The translations under genes and the position numbers were made by a program. Below the pieces are notes generated by a model, which searched no databases, was not told the origin of the DNA, and saw only the letters and a list, made by a program, of their open reading frames with translations. From a virus, in IMG/VR virus record IMGVR_UViG_3300033571_009115, positions 1-24,306 of that record: a DNA stretch of 24,306 bases; one strand, 5' to 3'. Below, piece by piece: positions 22,922 through 24,306 of the stretch. Positions within the stretch are counted from its first letter, which is position 1, and the number at the start of each line of letters is the position of its first letter.

Positions 22922-23508
22922 AAAATCTAATTCTATTCGCACTAGCCATCGTCTCATTGACGGCATGCGGCCATTCTAAGAAGGTAACATCTGAGACGGA
23001 TATCAAAACAGAGCTAACCGCCAGTTCCGTACTCAAGGCGGAAACGAACGTTACCAAGGATTCCAATTTGGATAAAGCCGTGACCACCATCGTCACGGAA
23101 AAAATCGACACGAACGTCCTTGTACCTGGCACAACCGCTTCCGTGTCACGCCCGTTGGCTGATCTCATAGACAATAAGGTCATTGAGGCTTCCAACGGGA
23201 ACACTACTGTATTAGTGACGTATGATCCAACCACAGGAACTGTTCGAGCTGAAGGTAAAACGGCTGAACATTCAGTGCCTGTCCAGGCAACGAAAACGAC
23301 GCTTGTCCGAGAGGACTTAAAATCCTCAGAGCATGAGAAGAGTTCAGAAACAGTCAGTGATAATCATAACACAAAATCAAAGGCACGTACATCTGAAGAA
23401 ACGACGTTCAAGGAGTCATCCAGCAATAGCATTGGAGTATGGATATCCATTATTCTCTTTATTCTATTGCTCATTGGAGTGATAATTACGATAAATCGCA
23501 TGATGTAG
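22918..23508 (+). CDS. lipoprotein with C-terminal transmembrane segment (unimolecular-spanin-like)
   Basis: The 196-aa protein starts with a lipoprotein signal peptide (MKNLILFALAIVSLTACG, lipobox L14-T-A-C17) and ends with a strong membrane segment (IGVWISIILFILLLIGVIIT, residues ~172-191) followed by a basic NRMM. The middle is Thr/Ser/Lys/Glu-rich and probably extended. An N-terminal lipid anchor for the outer membrane plus a C-terminal inner-membrane anchor is the topology of unimolecular spanins (phage T1 gp11), which fuse the two membranes at lysis. T1 gp11 is about 131 aa. The gene overlaps the upstream coiled-coil gene by 4 nt. The function is inferred from topology only. Confidence 0.6.
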   Translation: MKNLILFALAIVSLTACGHSKKVTSETDIKTELTASSVLKAETNVTKDSNLDKAVTTIVTEKIDTNVLVPGTTASVSRPLADLIDNKVIEASNGNTTVLVTYDPTTGTVRAEGKTAEHSVPVQATKTTLVREDLKSSEHEKSSETVSDNHNTKSKARTSEETTFKESSSNSIGVWISIILFILLLIGVIITINRMM

Positions 23509-23529
23509 AAATCGTCTGAAATCCTTATA

Positions 23530-23564
23530 AATAGGTGGGGCTAGCGGCTCACCTATTTTTTTTG
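23530..23564 (+). terminator. intrinsic terminator after the lipoprotein gene
   Basis: An 8-bp stem, AATAGGTG (23530-23537)/CACCTATT (23550-23557), has a GC-rich loop and is followed by a T run through 23563. Confidence 0.8.
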
Positions 23565-23586
23565 AAAAAAAGTTTTATTCAGATAG

Positions 23587-23615
23587 TTGTATATAACAAA
23601 ATGTGTGTATATTTG
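23587..23615 (+). promoter_or_regulatory. promoter before the right-end genes
   Basis: A -33 TTG (23587-23589) and -7 TATATTTG (23608-23615) are spaced by 18 nt. The gene starts at 23639. Confidence 0.75.
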
Positions 23616-23638
23616 CATATATAAAAACACAAAGAAAG

Positions 23639-23941
23639 ATGAAAACACTATCTAAGAAAGCAACCGAAGTTCTATACACGAACAAAGGAACTGTACAGTC
23701 AAACTACGTAAACGCAATCAAAGGCTCACGTTTTGAAGGAAACAAAATCTATCCAGTGAGCTGGAGCGGAAGCGGCAGACACATCAATCTGAAAGACTAC
23801 AGTTCTTACATCACTACAGCTTTGAGACTTGGAGGTTACAAGTACGAAATGGGGAACGATGCGCCGAGAGGTGGCAAAAAAGGTTTCTTCATCCAATGCA
23901 GTAGCACAGCAATCAATTTTCTAATCCTTTTATCTAAGTAA
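23639..23941 (+). CDS. unknown protein (100 aa)
   Basis: The start is ATG 23639; the in-frame ATG at 23603 would be upstream of the promoter box. The 100-aa protein is basic (MKTLSKKATEVLYTNKGTVQ, then SWSGSGRHINLKDYSSYIT), with a hydrophobic end (STAINFLILLSK). No family recognised. The gene is the first of its own transcription unit, and the next gene follows after 24 nt. Confidence 0.65.
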   Translation: MKTLSKKATEVLYTNKGTVQSNYVNAIKGSRFEGNKIYPVSWSGSGRHINLKDYSSYITTALRLGGYKYEMGNDAPRGGKKGFFIQCSSTAINFLILLSK

Positions 23942-23965
23942 TTAACAATTCTAAATACACACACA

Positions 23966-24306
23966 ATGAAAACAAACCTTAACACAACCCAACTACTAGC
24001 TACATTGGTAGCCATTGCAGACAAGAAAGAGCTATCTGCATTCATTTCTAACAACATCGGAGGACTTGAGAACCGATTCACTCGGCAAGAGCTTATGAGA
24101 GAAATCTCAGGAGTGACAATCCCACTTGTGAAATGTGGAATATCTCACCTGGTCGAAGCAATTGACGCTTTAAGAAATGACCCTAAGAACGAAATGGACT
24201 TGTCATTGATGGGAACGCCTTCAACGGAGGTTGAGAGCGAATCAGAGGTGATTGACATGGTTACACCGACGACAGAACCAACTGCGAAGGCTGACAAGGC
24301 TGAGAA
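23966..24306 (+). CDS. unknown protein, cut by the window edge (partial)
   Basis: The frame opens at ATG 23966 after the leader ACACACACA and stays open to the last base (113 codons seen). It begins MKTNLNTTQLLATLVAIADK, has a helical middle (ELMREISGVTIPLVKCGISH) and turns acidic and Thr/Glu-rich toward the edge. No motif recognised. Confidence 0.6.
   Translation, partial: MKTNLNTTQLLATLVAIADKKELSAFISNNIGGLENRFTRQELMREISGVTIPLVKCGISHLVEAIDALRNDPKNEMDLSLMGTPSTEVESESEVIDMVTPTTEPTAKADKAE

Noticed and set aside
23603-23638. Earlier start for the 100-aa gene near the right end
   Set aside because: This ATG is upstream of the promoter -7 box at 23608-23615.

Overview
The window is a stretch of a temperate, contractile-tailed (P2-like myovirus) phage genome that infects a member of the Bacteroidota. 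Three things point to that host group. The -7 promoter box TAnnTTTG, nearly always in the form TATATTTG, precedes several gene blocks with a TTG/TTTG about 18-21 nt upstream. Starts generally lack a clear Shine-Dalgarno sequence and follow A/C-rich leaders such as ACACACATACA-ATG. Terminators are simple GC hairpins with T tracts. No host chromosomal gene is seen, and the genome continues past both edges.

Region 1 (1-8234, + strand) is the late tail operon: the end of the tape measure protein, gpU-like, gpX-like, the gpD-like hub carrying an extra OmpA-like domain, the gpV-like spike, gpW/gp25-like, gpJ-like, gpI-like, a small fibre-associated protein, a tail-collar fibre and a short fibre-assembly-like protein. 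Genes overlap or nearly touch, in the P2 order of baseplate genes (V-W-J-I).

Region 2 (8225-9799) is the integration module. A Met-type (CAU) tRNA-like sequence overlaps the stop codon of the last tail gene and is followed by a terminator, a roughly 235-nt stretch with short direct and inverted repeats (candidate attP/arm sites), a P4-type tyrosine integrase and a terminator shared with the convergent operon. Tail genes on one side and int on the other fit an unintegrated attP arrangement (inference).

Region 3 (9805-11867) is a minus-strand operon: a RecE-like PD-(D/E)XK nuclease, a large protein that is probably a single-strand annealing protein, and a small MerR/excisionase-type HTH protein. 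It is transcribed divergently from region 4.

Region 4 (11889-19316, + strand) is the early/replication region: a small HTH protein, an unknown protein, SSB, a DUF4406 protein, an SF2 helicase, a cluster of six small genes of mostly unknown function (two with a membrane segment) with an internal structured RNA/terminator, a VRR-NUC nuclease and a 900-aa primase-helicase.

Region 5 (19317-24306) holds smaller transcription units: a structured spacer and terminator, RadC-like, an HTPEPW-family coiled-coil protein, an ASCH-like protein, a small orphan and a DUF1351-like coiled-coil protein; then a membrane/coiled-coil protein overlapping a lipoprotein that also has a C-terminal membrane segment (candidate spanin genes); then two further unknown genes, the last cut by the window edge. 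No endolysin, holin, terminase, capsid gene or classical CI-like repressor is visible here.
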